This document shows, piece after piece, positions 53,117-60,835 of a DNA stretch of 64,000 nt (positions are counted from its first letter, which is position 1; each line of letters starts with the position of its first letter). Source of the DNA: UA16 sp905478895 (GTDB lineage: Bacteria; Bacteroidota; Bacteroidia; Flavobacteriales_D; Sanyastnellaceae). The stretch lies in contig CALSQO010000001.1 of the NCBI GenBank assembly GCA_943788495.1, forward strand, positions 1,550,001 to 1,614,000. Direction: 5' to 3'. The translations under genes were made by a program, and so were the position numbers. A model generated the notes under the pieces. That model was not told where the DNA came from and made no database searches. It saw nothing but the letters and a program-made list of their open reading frames with translations.

Positions 53117-53784
53117 AGCATCTTCGCACTATGAAATTTTTGCCGTCCCTTTTGAGCGCACTCGCGCTGATTATGTTGAATTCCTCTCCGTTGTTCGCGC
53201 AAGGAGCGGAATCCATTCTGAATCAACTGAGCAATGAGGCAAAGGCATACGGCTCAATCGAAGCCACCTACACCTCCCACATGGTGGACAAAGTGAGCGA
53301 CTTCGAAGCCCTACAGAATGGCAAGATTTTCATCGATGAAGAAAAGTATTACTTGGACCTCGGCGACTACACCATCATTTGCGATGGCACCACGATCTGG
53401 ACATATGAAACGGCTGTGAACGATTGCTACGTAGACGACGCGGACGCAATGGCTGAAGAAGGCATGGATCCATCAAAGCTTTTCACGCTTTGGGAGGATG
53501 ATTTCAAAAATGAACTGAAAGGAGATGCGGAAATTGATGGCAGAAAGGTGACCCACGTGAACCTTTACCCGAATCAAGGGGATGAAAAGCCATTCCACAC
53601 CATCCAACTATTCATTGATGAGGCCAACATGGAAATGGTCCGGGCCGTTGTAAAAGGACGCGAAGGAACCGATGTCACCTATGACGTGACGTCTTTCAAA
53701 CCACGCGCTGCTGTCAGTGCGGACAAGTTCACATTTGATGCAGACCTTTTTCCAGGGGTGAGCATCATCGACAATCGGCTCTAA
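53113..53784 (+). CDS. lolA: LolA-like outer-membrane lipoprotein carrier
   Basis: 223 residues. A signal peptide (LLSALALIMLNSSPLFAQ) is followed by the LolA fold: SNEAKAYGSIEATYTSHM, GKIFIDEEKYYLDLGDYTIICDGTTIWTYE, VTYDVTSFKPRAAVSADKFTFD. LolA carries lipoproteins through the periplasm from the inner to the outer membrane. It overlaps ftsK by 4 bases, a common order in Bacteroidota, and is convergent with the LysM gene. The gene symbol is assigned by family and context. Confidence 0.87.
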   Translation: MKHLRTMKFLPSLLSALALIMLNSSPLFAQGAESILNQLSNEAKAYGSIEATYTSHMVDKVSDFEALQNGKIFIDEEKYYLDLGDYTIICDGTTIWTYETAVNDCYVDDADAMAEEGMDPSKLFTLWEDDFKNELKGDAEIDGRKVTHVNLYPNQGDEKPFHTIQLFIDEANMEMVRAVVKGREGTDVTYDVTSFKPRAAVSADKFTFDADLFPGVSIIDNRL

Positions 53785-53790
53785 GCGCGA

Positions 53791-55362
53791 TCAGTCGTTG
53801 ATCAAGCGCGCCCAATCTCCGTCGGAGAACATGCGCATGTGCCAGTTGCTGTTGACAAGCCGCGCTGCCGCTTCGTCCCATCTCCATTGAACTGCATGCT
53901 CCATCGGGGTAGGTGATTCTCCGACTGGGGCCGCACGTTTGTCTTGCTCCATCCACTTCGCCGTCTCCACCAACGCATCGAACGCCAAAATGGAATACGC
54001 TGTGGGATCGGTTCCATACATTTCCCGAAAACGAAGCGTTTGCTGCTGCACCTGTGGATCAGACCAATCGATGCGATTGCTCACCGGTATCGTCCAATTG
54101 GACCGGGTCATAAAATCGCGTTCCAAGAATTCCAGCTCAGCGGTGGCCGGATGCGCATAGACGCGCACAGGAAAAGAATCCGCCAACTGAAGCTCAGTTT
54201 GAACGTAAGCGTACATCGACTGCGAATATTTGCCTGATGGAATGGCCACCACATTCAATTTGGACGTATCCATTTTTGCAGTGATCCCCTCTGCAAATCG
54301 GTTGTTTGCCGCCAAGAATTCCAACCCCTCCAACGAGCCGCGAATACTCGAATATCCCGCTTTAAACGCTGTTTCGAGGTCCACATCTTTCCCCCGCGTT
54401 TCCAGGAACAAGACCGTATCTGTGGGATGGTTTCGGGCCACAAGCGAGCCCAATTTGTACATCCCATCCCGTTCATCGGACCGCAGCGAAAAAGATGCCG
54501 CGTGATGCGACCAGAAAGCCGACTTCAAGGAGGTCAAAACCCATTGCGGGGTTTGGGGCAGGGTTTGTGCCAACAACCGGTTAATCGAATCCATCCTACT
54601 GCTGCGCAGCGGCCCAAAAATGACATCCGACCCAATCAAATCAGATTCGCTCCAAGCATAAGTTCCGAGCGTATCTGGCTCCGTGTCTATTACCCGCAGC
54701 TGAACGGCATACCCACTGTCTTGCAATAATTCTGACGCCCATTCCATGCCATGAAAAAAGTCCAAGGAAACCTCGCGCAAGCGGGTTGTCTTGGCGTCAA
54801 ACTCTCCTCCGATTACTGTATCCACGTCAAGCATGAAGGGCAGCATGGCCAATACCCGCAGCGTATCCGAACGGAGTACAGGTAGCCTTCTGCCTCGAGC
54901 AACCTCCATCCCCGAGTCAACCTCAGCCGAAATGATCCGAGTAGTATCTGCGGGCAGAATGGTCGGCACCTGCAAGCGATCACCGATGCCCAATGTCTCC
55001 ATTATATGGCCATTGGCGTCCTTCAATTCCTTGTCCGTAATCTCATATTTGCGAGCAATGCCATACCACGTTTCACCCGCAACCACTTCATGCGTAGCTC
55101 CTCTCCAGACTACGGTATTCGAAGCCACCAACAACTCCCTTGCAGCTGGAATCCAGATTTGATGGCCGGGCGCCAGCGGCGATGCAACGTTCGAGTTGGC
55201 TGCGGTCAATTCATCAAGCGTGAGGCGATTGGCACGGGCGAGTCGCGCGAAGGTATCGCCCGGCAGCACCGTGTACCACGATTGCGCATTGCAGATTGAA
55301 GCGCACAAAAACAACCATGCAATGCATGTTCCAATCAACGGCTTATTCAACAGTCTATTCAT
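53791..55362 (-). CDS. LysM-domain protein with a periplasmic-binding-protein-like C-terminal half
   Basis: 523 residues. After a signal peptide (IGTCIAWLFLCASICNAQ) come two LysM peptidoglycan-binding modules (SWYTVLPGDTFARLARANRLTLDELTAAN and EVVAGETWYGIARKYEITDKELKDAN). The second half (DTLRVLAMLPFMLDVDTVIG..., VIFGPLRSSRMDSINRLLA, VLFLETRGKDVDLETAFKAGY) resembles the type I periplasmic-binding/LppC-like fold. It is probably a cell-wall-associated periplasmic protein; the ligand is unknown. It follows guaA and a 69-residue ORF on the same strand, with ATGA overlap at its start. Confidence 0.85.
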   Translation of the reverse strand: MNRLLNKPLIGTCIAWLFLCASICNAQSWYTVLPGDTFARLARANRLTLDELTAANSNVASPLAPGHQIWIPAARELLVASNTVVWRGATHEVVAGETWYGIARKYEITDKELKDANGHIMETLGIGDRLQVPTILPADTTRIISAEVDSGMEVARGRRLPVLRSDTLRVLAMLPFMLDVDTVIGGEFDAKTTRLREVSLDFFHGMEWASELLQDSGYAVQLRVIDTEPDTLGTYAWSESDLIGSDVIFGPLRSSRMDSINRLLAQTLPQTPQWVLTSLKSAFWSHHAASFSLRSDERDGMYKLGSLVARNHPTDTVLFLETRGKDVDLETAFKAGYSSIRGSLEGLEFLAANNRFAEGITAKMDTSKLNVVAIPSGKYSQSMYAYVQTELQLADSFPVRVYAHPATAELEFLERDFMTRSNWTIPVSNRIDWSDPQVQQQTLRFREMYGTDPTAYSILAFDALVETAKWMEQDKRAAPVGESPTPMEHAVQWRWDEAAARLVNSNWHMRMFSDGDWARLIND

Positions 55363-55568
55363 GATAGCAATTCCGTAGTGAAATGCGCAAGGTAAAAATC
55401 TTCACGGTCAGCTTTGTCCATTCCAGCGGTCTCTTTCATAAATCGGTTGCGGTCCTCTCCGGATACGAAAACCCAAATGCACACCGAATTATTGCTGTGG
55501 TAGATTGCTTTTCTTTCATCATCAATCGCGCACAAGTCTGGCGGAATTTCGGCAGGAATGCAAATCAT
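55359..55568 (-). CDS. Small hypothetical protein between guaA and the LysM gene
   Basis: 69 residues from an ATG at 55568, one base after the guaA stop. It overlaps the LysM gene start by 4 bases. It reads MICIPAEIPPDLCAIDDERK and then a hydrophobic strand (SVCIWVFVSGEDRN) and an acidic helix (ETAGMDKADREDFYLAHF). No signal peptide, no known family. The tight spacing on both sides in a three-gene unit argues that it is translated. Confidence 0.55.
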   Translation of the reverse strand: MICIPAEIPPDLCAIDDERKAIYHSNNSVCIWVFVSGEDRNRFMKETAGMDKADREDFYLAHFTTELLS

Positions 55569-55569
55569 C

Positions 55570-57105
55570 TTATTCCCACTCAATGGTGGCCGGTGGCTTG
55601 GAACTGATGTCGTAGACCACCCGGTTCACGCCGCGAACTTTATTGATGATGTCATTCGACACTTTGGCCAAGAAATCATAAGGCAAGTGACTCCAGTCTG
55701 CGGTCATACCATCGGTAGAGCTCACGGCGCGCAGGGCAACGGCTTGCTCATACGTTCGTTCATCTCCCATGACTCCGACGCTTTGAACCGGCAATAAAAT
55801 TGCGCCTGCTTGCCAAACCTCATCGTACAAGTCCGACGCCTTGAGGCTGTCGATCCAAATCGCATCCACCTCTTGCAAAATTCGCACTTTTTCTTTGGTG
55901 ATGTCGCCCAAAATCCGAATGGCCAAACCAGGGCCTGGAAACGGGTGGCGTCCTAAAATGGCCTGTTTGATGCCCAACTCTTTGCCCACACGACGCACCT
56001 CATCCTTGAAAATCAGCCGGAGCGGCTCGACAACTTTGAGCTTCATGAAGTCCGGTAACCCCCCAACATTGTGGTGGCTCTTAATCGTCGCCGAAGGACC
56101 TCCTGTGGCACTCACGCTTTCAATGACATCCGGATAAATGGTTCCTTGTGCCAACCATTTCGCCCCTTCGACCTCTTTGGATGCGTCATCAAACACATCA
56201 ATGAATACTTTTCCGATGGCTTTCCGCTTCTTTTCGGGATCTGATTCGCCCGCCAGTGCCGTTAAAAAACGATCACCCGCTTGGATGCCCTTGACTTGCA
56301 GTCCCATCCCTTCATAGGTTTCGAGAACCTGCTCAAATTCATTTTTGCGCAGCAGACCATTGTCGACAAATATGCAATGCAATTGGCTTCCGATGGCGCG
56401 GTGCAACAAGCCCGCAGCAACCGTGGAGTCCACTCCACCACTGAGGCCAAGAATGACACGGTCGTCACCGATTTGTTCCTGCAACCGAGCGACCGTCTCA
56501 TCCGCAAAATTCGCAGGCGTCCAATCTCCGGCACATCCGCAAATGCCTTGAACGAAGTTGCCCAGCAAAATGGTCCCCTCGGAACTGTGCCAAACTTCGG
56601 GGTGGAATTGAATGCCCCAAACCGGGCGGAGGGCATCGCGAAAACCCGCGAATTTCACATCGTGCGTGCTGCAAATCGTCTCGAATCCGTCCCCCAACGA
56701 GAGAATGGTATCCCCGTGACTCATCCAGACTTGGGATTGCGCACTCATGCCTCCAAGCAGTTCGTCCGTGGTCTTCACTTCCGCGAGAAGCGCTCGGCCA
56801 TATTCTCGAGTATTCGAAGCCTCGACGGACCCTCCATGGGTTTGAGCCAAGTACTGCGCACCGTAGCAGACCCCAAGCACCGGGACTTTGCCCAGCATCG
56901 TGGACAAGTCGGGCCTTGGCGCGTCTTCATCGCGGACACTGTGAGGAGACCCCGAGAGAATCACACCGTGTATATCCTCGGCCAATCCGTCATATGCGTG
57001 CCAGGGTATGATTTCTGAATAAACATTCAATTCCCTCACCCGACGGGCGATAAGTTGCGTGTATTGACTTCCAAAATCCAGAATAAGAATGCGCTGATGT
57101 GCCAT
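55570..57105 (-). CDS. guaA: GMP synthase (glutamine-hydrolysing)
   Basis: 511 residues. It converts XMP to GMP with glutamine and ATP. The class I glutamine amidotransferase domain has the nucleophile Cys in PVLGVCYGAQYLAQ and the His/Glu of GIQFHPEVWHSSEG. The ATP pyrophosphatase domain carries the P-loop VILGLSGGVDSTVAAGLLHRA, and the C-terminal dimerisation domain ends KPPATIEWE. An upstream perfect -7 element TACCTTTG on the minus strand (57151-57144) probably drives it. Confidence 0.97.
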   Translation of the reverse strand: MAHQRILILDFGSQYTQLIARRVRELNVYSEIIPWHAYDGLAEDIHGVILSGSPHSVRDEDAPRPDLSTMLGKVPVLGVCYGAQYLAQTHGGSVEASNTREYGRALLAEVKTTDELLGGMSAQSQVWMSHGDTILSLGDGFETICSTHDVKFAGFRDALRPVWGIQFHPEVWHSSEGTILLGNFVQGICGCAGDWTPANFADETVARLQEQIGDDRVILGLSGGVDSTVAAGLLHRAIGSQLHCIFVDNGLLRKNEFEQVLETYEGMGLQVKGIQAGDRFLTALAGESDPEKKRKAIGKVFIDVFDDASKEVEGAKWLAQGTIYPDVIESVSATGGPSATIKSHHNVGGLPDFMKLKVVEPLRLIFKDEVRRVGKELGIKQAILGRHPFPGPGLAIRILGDITKEKVRILQEVDAIWIDSLKASDLYDEVWQAGAILLPVQSVGVMGDERTYEQAVALRAVSSTDGMTADWSHLPYDFLAKVSNDIINKVRGVNRVVYDISSKPPATIEWE

Positions 57106-57143
57106 AATGCTAAGTCCCTTTGACAGAATCCAGTTTGAAAAAG

Positions 57144-57151
57144 CAAAGGTA
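57144..57151 (-). promoter_or_regulatory. Probable -7 promoter element of guaA
   Basis: TACCTTTG on the minus strand, a perfect TAnnTTTG match 38 bases before the guaA ATG. A matching -33 TTTG is not obvious. On the plus strand the maf gene has its own perfect element TACTTTTG (57189-57196) 4 bases before its ATG. Confidence 0.4.
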
Positions 57152-57200
57152 ACTTGGTCGTTCCGGCTCGTTGCCGAATTGGAAACGGTACTTTTGCACC

Positions 57201-57791
57201 ATGATTCACCAAAATCTCCAAGGCAAGCGCATCCTTCTCGCCAGTCAATCTCCCCGGCGGCTCGAATTGGTCCGGGGTTTGGAACTGGACCCGATTATCC
57301 GGCTCAAAGACATCGACGAGTCATTTCCCTCCTCCATCACGGGAACGGAAGTTGCAGAATACGTGACGCGCAAAAAAGCAAAAGCCTACATCGACGAATT
57401 GGAAGACCACGATGTGCTGATCACAGGAGATACTGTGGTGCTTTGTGATGGGCAAGTGCTCGGCAAACCCAAGTCAGTGGCGGAAGCGAAAACCATGCTC
57501 CAACAGTTGAATGGCAGAACGCACACCGTTGCCTCCGGTATCGCTGTCACGACCAAAGCAGGCGGAATCAAATCAGCAGTGGACACGTGCACGGTAACTT
57601 TCGCCGCAATGGACGACGCATTGATGGACCACTACATCGATCGGTACCAACCTTTTGATAAAGCCGGTGGGTACGGAGTACAAGACTTGATTGGTTTTGC
57701 GGGCGTTGTTTCGCTCAATGGATCCTACTTTACGGTGATGGGGCTCCCAACCCACCTCCTTTTTCATCTTTTAAACAATTTAAAATCATAA
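57201..57791 (+). CDS. maf: Maf-like nucleotide pyrophosphatase
   Basis: 196 residues from the ATG at 57201. Maf proteins hydrolyse dTTP, UTP and modified or non-canonical nucleotides. The start ILLASQSPRRLELVRGL is the family signature, with the catalytic region ITGDTVVLCDGQVLGKP and the final DKAGGYGVQDLIGF. Divergent from guaA, and followed by the rhodopsin gene after a 124-base AT-rich gap in which I found no promoter consensus. Confidence 0.95.
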   Translation: MIHQNLQGKRILLASQSPRRLELVRGLELDPIIRLKDIDESFPSSITGTEVAEYVTRKKAKAYIDELEDHDVLITGDTVVLCDGQVLGKPKSVAEAKTMLQQLNGRTHTVASGIAVTTKAGGIKSAVDTCTVTFAAMDDALMDHYIDRYQPFDKAGGYGVQDLIGFAGVVSLNGSYFTVMGLPTHLLFHLLNNLKS

Positions 57792-57915
57792 CGTTAAGAA
57801 GTGGATTATGAAAAGTGTCTAACTTTTTCGAGATTGCATTGAACAACATTTGTCAAAGGATGTTAATTCCATGTTCTCAGGACACGTTTCATAATTGTAA
57901 CCAAAACCCAAACAC

Positions 57916-58638
57916 ATGACTTCTTTTATTCTATCTGCTATTAAAGCTATGCCAACGGATGACTACGTCGGATTCACATTCTTCGTAGGCACGATGGCCA
58001 TGATGGCAGCATCAGCATTTTTCTTTCTTTCAATCAACATGGTCGAAGGAAAATGGAAAACTTCCTTGTTGGTCAGCGGACTGATCACATTCATCGCCGC
58101 AGTTCACTACTACTACATGCGCGACTATTGGGCAGAAGTAGGTGAATCACCTACATTCTTCCGCTATGTAGATTGGACATTGACAGTTCCGTTAATGTGC
58201 GTTGAATTTTACCTCATCCTCAAAGCCGCAGGTGCACAAACTGGCTTGCTCTGGAAGCTCATCTGGGCTTCAGTTGTAATGCTGGTCACAGGATACATGG
58301 GTGAGGCCGTATACACGACTGGAACAGGGCCTGCTCTGTGGGGATTGATTTCCGGCATCGCGTATTTCTACATTGTTTACCTCATCATGTTTGGTGAAGC
58401 AAAAGCCTTGGCAGACAAGTCTTCTGCTTCAGTGCAACGCGCTCATGGCATCCTATGCAAGTTTGTCCTCATTGGTTGGGGCATCTATCCTTTGGGATAC
58501 ATGATCGGAACTGAAGGTTGGTACGATTTCGTTGACGGAATTGGACTCAACATGGACGTAGTCTACAACATCGGTGACGCCATCAACAAGATTGGCTTCG
58601 GATTGGTCATCTACAGCTTGGCTGTCAGCAAGGACTAA
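57916..58638 (+). CDS. Proteorhodopsin, predicted green-absorbing proton pump
   Basis: 240 residues, seven membrane helices. In the helix C motif RYVDWTLTVPLMCVEF, D86, T90 and E97 match D97, T101 and E108 of proteorhodopsin (acceptor, threonine, proton donor: the DTE pattern of outward proton pumps). The residue at the spectral tuning site is M94, as expected for green light absorption (Gln gives blue). Other conserved positions are H64 (HYYYMR) and K225 in DAINKIGFG, which forms the retinal Schiff base, with D221 four residues before. No retinal synthesis gene (blh, crtY) is seen here, so the chromophore must be made elsewhere. Transcribed alone with a strong terminator. Confidence 0.97.
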   Translation: MTSFILSAIKAMPTDDYVGFTFFVGTMAMMAASAFFFLSINMVEGKWKTSLLVSGLITFIAAVHYYYMRDYWAEVGESPTFFRYVDWTLTVPLMCVEFYLILKAAGAQTGLLWKLIWASVVMLVTGYMGEAVYTTGTGPALWGLISGIAYFYIVYLIMFGEAKALADKSSASVQRAHGILCKFVLIGWGIYPLGYMIGTEGWYDFVDGIGLNMDVVYNIGDAINKIGFGLVIYSLAVSKD

Positions 58639-58670
58639 TATTCCCAAAAACTGAACGTTCCTGAACGTGA

Positions 58671-58703
58671 GCCGCCGGTCCTTTTGGATCGGCGGTTTTT
58701 TTG
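58671..58703 (+). terminator. Rho-independent terminator of the rhodopsin gene
   Basis: A 10-bp stem CCGCCGGTCC / GGATCGGCGG (58672-58681 and 58686-58695, one G-U pair) with loop TTTT and a seven-T tail (58696-58702). It ends the rhodopsin transcript just before the convergent selD gene. Confidence 0.92.
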
Positions 58704-58711
58704 TCCCCTTT

Positions 58712-59764
58712 TTAGCGAAACGAAATCAATGGAGCATCAGCGCTCCAATCCTCCCTTCTCCCCAAGGCGCCCATAGAAAGGGAATGCAGCCCTTCTTCTT
58801 CTAAGATGGCCACCACCTCCTCCAATCCTGTATTTCCGACCGACACCAGCAATCCTCCGCTTGTTTGGGGATCACACAAGAGATCACGATCGAATCCCTC
58901 AAGTGCATCGACATGATGACCATAACTGGCCCAATTCCTTCGACTCCCTCCGGGTACGCATTCCATGGAATGGTAATGCCTAAGTCGCTCTGGGGATAAC
59001 AAGGGAACCGAAGCGGTATCAACTTCGGCGCAAAGTTTCGCTCCTTCGCACATTTCAACCAAATGCCCCAGCAATCCGAAGCCCGTGACATCAGTCATGG
59101 CATGCACGGCCGAGACTTGGGACAATTTCGCCCCTACGGCGTTCAATGCTTGCATGGAATCCACCGCAGATTTCAAATCATCTTCGGTCACAATGCCTTT
59201 TTTCTGTGCGGTCGTAACCATCCCAACACCCAACGGTTTCGTCAAGAACAAATGATCTCCCGGTTGCGCAGCTGCATTGGCCTTCAATTGATTCAGTGGC
59301 ACCCGACCCGTTACGGCAAGACCGAATATCGGTTCAGGACTATCGATGCTATGGCCACCTGCCAATGGAATGCCCGCCTCTGAACAAATGCTTCGACCAC
59401 CATCAAGAACCGCACTCGCGGCCGATTCTGGAATCTTACCCAACGGCCATCCAAGAATAGCAATGGCCATGAGCGGGGTGCCACCCATGGCATAAATATC
59501 GCTGATGGCATTCGCAGCAGCAATGCGTCCGAACGTGCGAGGATCATCCACAATCGGCATGAAAAAGTCTGTCGTCGATATGATTCCCGTGCCATCCCCC
59601 AAATCCATTACCGCGGCGTCGTCCTTGGTGTCGTTGCCAATCAGCAAGGAAGGAAAAGATTCCGACCGATCCACTCCCGACAAAATTTCATGTAGCACAG
59701 CAGGTGAAAGCTTACAACCACAGCCAGCACCGTGGGAAAATTGGGTCAGTTGAACAGTGTCCAT
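58712..59764 (-). CDS. selD: Selenide, water dikinase (selenophosphate synthase), Cys form
   Basis: 350 residues from the ATG at 59764. It makes selenophosphate from selenide and ATP. The catalytic site SHGAGCGCK carries C15 and K18; the residue is Cys, not selenocysteine. Other motifs are DAAVMDLGDGTGIISTTDFFMP, AANAISDIYAMGGTP and MTDVTGFGLLGHL. It lies 37 bases downstream of mnmH in the same direction. No selA, selB or tRNA-Sec gene is in the window, so here it probably serves tRNA selenation. Confidence 0.96.
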   Translation of the reverse strand: MDTVQLTQFSHGAGCGCKLSPAVLHEILSGVDRSESFPSLLIGNDTKDDAAVMDLGDGTGIISTTDFFMPIVDDPRTFGRIAAANAISDIYAMGGTPLMAIAILGWPLGKIPESAASAVLDGGRSICSEAGIPLAGGHSIDSPEPIFGLAVTGRVPLNQLKANAAAQPGDHLFLTKPLGVGMVTTAQKKGIVTEDDLKSAVDSMQALNAVGAKLSQVSAVHAMTDVTGFGLLGHLVEMCEGAKLCAEVDTASVPLLSPERLRHYHSMECVPGGSRRNWASYGHHVDALEGFDRDLLCDPQTSGGLLVSVGNTGLEEVVAILEEEGLHSLSMGALGRREDWSADAPLISFR

Positions 59765-59800
59765 TCTATTGTGTTTTTGAATCAAAAAATACGCCCTGCA

Positions 59801-60835
59801 TCAGTCCAGCGCTTGCAAATATTGAGCAATCTCTTCGTGTGTTTTCCCCTTGCCATCCACTGTATAGTTATCCTCACGTGGATAGCGCTGTTGCGTGTGG
59901 TCGTATAGTTTGTCGTAGTAGACCAAACCAATGGCCGCGGCAGCCCGCAAATCATTGTTTCGCAGGGCATCAATCGCTTGTTGACACCGCAACCCGCCCA
60001 GTTTTTCTCGGATGCGCTCAAAAGCTGCTTCGAGCAATTCCGTGCTTGCCGTCCCATACACTTCGCACAACACATCAAGGCGCTCCTCCTGGGTGCGCTC
60101 CAACACCCAGACGGGTGAAGCACGCATGGAATCAAAAAATTCTTGGGGCAGGTGCACCGTACCGATGGCCCTGCTTTCGTTTTCTGTCCACACGGGTAAA
60201 CTCCAATCGAATCCTTTGAGAATGCGATGGCAATCATTGGCAAATTGCTCTGAACTCGGTTGTGTTATGCGTTCAAGGTTTCCAAATGCGGATCCCAAAT
60301 GCCCCGCAATTCCCTCCAAGTCGAGGACTTGAGCACTTGTCTGCTGCAGCGCATGCAAGACCTTGGTTTTGCCAACACCGGTCATGCCACCCACCACGCG
60401 CAAACATGCAATGGATTCGAAATCTTTTCGTGCCCACCCTCGGTAGGCTTTGTATCCGCCGATCAATTTCACGACCGGAAGCCCCGCCGTTTCTAAAAGC
60501 CATGCCACAGCGCCCGAGCGCATGCCGCCTCGCCAACAATGAACAATGATGGGTTCTCGGTTTTCTTGCGCTTCAAATAATGCCCGCGCCAGCCGCACCA
60601 ATTCCCCCATTTTAGGCCCAACAAACTCCAACCCTTTCTCCACCGCTGCCGGTTTTCCTTGCTGCTTGTACAAGGTGCCAATGACCGCGCGTTCATCGTC
60701 TTCGAAGATGGGCAGCGGGGTAGCTCCAGGGATGTGTCCTTTTTCGAATTCACCGGGTGAGCGGGTATCCAAAATGACACGTCCAGCAGCGTAAATCCAG
60801 TCGCCTGGATCAGCTTGGTGCGTGGGCTCCTTCAT
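59801..60835 (-). CDS. mnmH: tRNA 2-selenouridine synthase
   Basis: 344 residues from the ATG at 60835, which overlaps the stop of the upstream gene by ATGA. It exchanges sulfur for selenium at the wobble 2-thiouridine of tRNA, using selenophosphate from SelD. The N-terminal rhodanese domain (VILDTRSPGEFEKGHIPGA) holds the catalytic Cys in VHCWRGGMRSGA. The second domain has the P-loop GGMTGVGKTKVLHAL. The pairing with selD is the classic selenouridine trait. Older name selU/ybbB. Confidence 0.96.
   Translation of the reverse strand: MKEPTHQADPGDWIYAAGRVILDTRSPGEFEKGHIPGATPLPIFEDDERAVIGTLYKQQGKPAAVEKGLEFVGPKMGELVRLARALFEAQENREPIIVHCWRGGMRSGAVAWLLETAGLPVVKLIGGYKAYRGWARKDFESIACLRVVGGMTGVGKTKVLHALQQTSAQVLDLEGIAGHLGSAFGNLERITQPSSEQFANDCHRILKGFDWSLPVWTENESRAIGTVHLPQEFFDSMRASPVWVLERTQEERLDVLCEVYGTASTELLEAAFERIREKLGGLRCQQAIDALRNNDLRAAAAIGLVYYDKLYDHTQQRYPREDNYTVDGKGKTHEEIAQYLQALD

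Noticed and set aside
57849..57897. Promoter for the rhodopsin gene (TTTG at 57849, TAATTG at 57892)
   Set aside because: The spacing is about 39 bases and the -7 element has mismatches; it does not fit the consensus.
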